Source of the DNA: an uncultured Collinsella sp.
GTDB taxonomy: Bacteria > Actinomycetota > Coriobacteriia > Coriobacteriales > Coriobacteriaceae
Direction of reading: 5' to 3'
Length of the DNA stretch: 14,906 bases
Assembly: GCA_900549085.1 (NCBI GenBank)
Contig: URMO01000048.1
Coordinates: 1 to 14,906 of the forward strand
Under the pieces are notes generated by a model that ran no database searches, was not told where the DNA came from, and saw only the letters and a program-made list of their open reading frames with translations. Positions 13,904 through 14,906 of this stretch are shown here, piece by piece. The first letter of the stretch is position 1, and the number at the start of each line of letters is the position of its first letter. The position numbers and the translations under genes are program-made.

Positions 13904-13923
13904 GGGGCCGATTTAACGGCCCC
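13904..13923 (-). terminator. Terminator of the minus-strand secreted-protein operon
   Basis: GGGGCCG (13904-13910), loop ATTTAA, CGGCCCC (13917-13923). Read on the minus strand the stem is followed by TATTTCTATAG, a moderately T-rich tail; on the plus strand AAGCATCG follows, so it fits the minus-strand operon better. Confidence 0.55.
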
Positions 13924-13957
13924 AAGCATCGCATAAATGGCATATACGTTTTATCAA

Positions 13958-14062
13958 CTATTTCTTGTTTTTAACCCATTTGCAGATACGCCAAATAAGC
14001 ACTCCGACGAGAATCCAAACGAGAGCGATCATAATGTCTGAGCGTGCAGGAATTGGGATCAT
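13958..14062 (-). CDS. 34-residue membrane peptide, small ORF
   Basis: A small gene of 35 codons. The translated peptide begins MIPIPARSDIMIALVWILVGV and ends in the basic tail RICKWVKNKK. It has one membrane segment (about residues 10-26), polar residues before it and a positively charged C-terminus, hence an expected N-out/C-in orientation. A strong ribosome site GAGGAAG lies 4 nt before ATG (14067-14073 on the plus strand). It starts 24 nt after the stop of the secreted-protein gene and is followed by the operon's hairpin terminator. I know no family for it. The ribosome site and operon position make it more likely real than chance; immunity or accessory role for the secreted protein is only a guess. 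Confidence 0.6.
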   Translation of the reverse strand: MIPIPARSDIMIALVWILVGVLIWRICKWVKNKK

Positions 14063-14086
14063 TGAACTTCCTCAATTGATGTGAGT

Positions 14087-14602
14087 CTAGTTTGCATAGG
14101 TGTGGAGCGTGCTGCCTTCCATGGTCGCTTGCAACACGGCGATACCGGACGTCATCCCCATCGATTCATAGTTGAGTCGATATGTCGCCTGTTTCGAGTT
14201 CCATATAAAGGACTCGTTAGTTACCGTACAGCCGATAGTCGTATAGTTTTGTCCCCAAGCGCTGGTAATGAGCGAGTTCGCTATCTTGATCTTGAATTCG
14301 CGATAAATAAAAGGACTGTTGTAATAGATAGTCCAAGTTCCAGATGCGTTGTTGTAGTAACTGTCCCATATCAGGCTGGGTTCATTGGTTTTTTTAATTC
14401 CTATTACTGCAACGGTCCCATCCTTAAGCTTGATTTGATGAGACTGCTCGGGACCTTTCGTTAAATCAAAATCTTGGGTTGCGCCAGAAATTGCGACAGC
14501 ATCGCTTTCTGCAGCATAAGCAGTCGAAGGGCTAAACGAGAAACATATCGGTAATATCAAAAGTATCGAGAGGAAAAACGAAGCTTTGAGTGTGCGTAAC
14601 AC
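14087..14602 (-). CDS. Secreted protein, DUF5626-like
   Basis: A 171-residue exported protein of unknown function. GTG 14602 is preferred as start: GGAGGTGG lies 5 nt before it, whereas ATG 14617 (5 codons further up) has no ribosome site. The N-terminus has a typical signal peptide, KASFFLSILLILPICFSF then STAYA-AESD as the likely cleavage site. The mature part of about 135 residues is beta-rich and Asn/Thr/Tyr-rich, with GTWTIYYNS and FKIKIANSLITSAWG and a late KQATYRLNYE strand. This layout resembles DUF5626, secreted proteins of gut Clostridia and Coriobacteriia, by my recollection. Lower GC than the core genes suggests transfer. Next gene on the same strand is a 34-residue membrane peptide. 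Confidence 0.65.
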   Translation of the reverse strand: MLRTLKASFFLSILLILPICFSFSPSTAYAAESDAVAISGATQDFDLTKGPEQSHQIKLKDGTVAVIGIKKTNEPSLIWDSYYNNASGTWTIYYNSPFIYREFKIKIANSLITSAWGQNYTTIGCTVTNESFIWNSKQATYRLNYESMGMTSGIAVLQATMEGSTLHTYAN

Positions 14603-14640
14603 TTTGACCACCTCCATACTGCGATGCCTAGTTAAATAGT

Positions 14641-14668
14641 AGCATAGATTAACAGTTTATTATGTAAC
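14641..14668 (-). promoter_or_regulatory. Candidate promoter of the minus-strand operon
   Basis: Read on the minus strand: GTTACA (plus 14663-14668), 16 nt, TATGCT (plus 14641-14646), about 39 nt before the GTG start. The match is moderate and the region is AT-rich, as expected of a promoter. Confidence 0.4.
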
Positions 14669-14906
14669 CTAAAAAGCCCCTATCTGCCCGGCGCCCCTTC
14701 AAAGCGTGGGTCCCTGTAGACATCCTCAGCAAGGTAAACGCAGGGATGGTCGGGGTGTTCCCCTCAAAATTATTCCGCAGCGCGAAGGCCTCTCGTCTGT
14801 GGCTCCGTTGGAGCACAAGATTAAATCAGTGAATGCGACTATCCTGTCGAGGCTGCGCAGGTCCCCTTGGGGCTTCCCCTGAAAACAATCCGCAGATCGA
14901 ATTGCC
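14669..14906. repeat. Intergenic tail with degenerate hairpin-bearing direct repeats
   Basis: Together with 14603-14668 this makes a stretch of over 300 nt with no recognised gene. Two similar units occur: 14752-14780 (GGGGTGTTCCCC then AAAATTATTCCGCAG) and 14869-14895 (GGGGCTTCCCC then AAAACAATCCGCAG), 117 nt apart. A more degenerate middle unit starts at 14801 (GGCTCCGTTGGAGC then ACAAGATTAAATCAG). Each begins with a short palindrome. On the minus strand a frame is open from the window edge for about 60 codons, ending near 14730, without recognisable similarity. I cannot tell whether this is a decayed repeat array or the tail of a gene beyond the window. Confidence 0.4.

Noticed and set aside
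14680..14906. CRISPR array
   Set aside because: Units differ in sequence and spacing and no cas genes are in the window; too degenerate to call.

Overview
The window looks like a chromosomal segment of a gut actinobacterium of the class Coriobacteriia. Collinsella is my best guess. The grounds are moderately high GC, Actinobacteria-like codon use alongside strong GGAGG ribosome sites, a sugar phosphotransferase (PTS) system, pyruvate formate-lyase activation (anaerobic life), and a hairpin repeat I associate with that genus from memory. No rRNA, tRNA or convincing CRISPR array is present.

Positions 1-4400 and on to 5838 hold a sucrose/fructoside cluster on the + strand. It has a LacI-type repressor (scrR-like), a divergent GH32-type hydrolase, a sucrose-family PTS permease IIBC and a classical sucrose-6-phosphate hydrolase (scrB-like). 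The PTS would import and phosphorylate sucrose and ScrB would split sucrose-6-phosphate; no fructokinase and no IIA domain are in the window. One near-palindromic operator sits at the repressor's own ribosome site and three lie before the GH32/PTS operon, two of them across the predicted promoter. A 19-bp hairpin without a T-tract separates the permease from scrB.

Positions 5839-10834 hold single housekeeping-type genes on the + strand: a DegV-family lipid-binding protein behind a repeat-bearing promoter and a structured leader, a pyruvate formate-lyase activating enzyme, a membrane-anchored beta-lactamase-fold protein, an MTA/SAH nucleosidase and the ribosome-assembly GTPase EngB. Between the activase and the beta-lactamase-like gene is a 316-bp repeat-rich spacer with a GGGGACAGACTT-type REP fragment and a long perfect-arm hairpin.

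Positions 10866-13755 are the accessory island. A twin-palindrome operator precedes a DUF3990-type (ADP-ribosyltransferase-like) toxin gene, followed by an overlapping antitoxin-like gene with a C-terminal Xre-type helix-turn-helix. The toxin gene is split by an IS256-family element (11384-12854) with terminal inverted repeats and a 9-bp target duplication. Removing the element plus one copy of the duplication restores one uninterrupted 227-codon reading frame. The antitoxin gene is intact, so this is a toxin-antitoxin module whose toxin was broken by a transposon.

Positions 13756-14906 hold a lower-GC minus-strand pair: a secreted protein resembling DUF5626 and, 24 nt downstream, an overlooked 34-residue membrane peptide, closed by a hairpin followed by a T-rich stretch. 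The last 300 bp hold degenerate hairpin-bearing direct repeats and no gene I can name.
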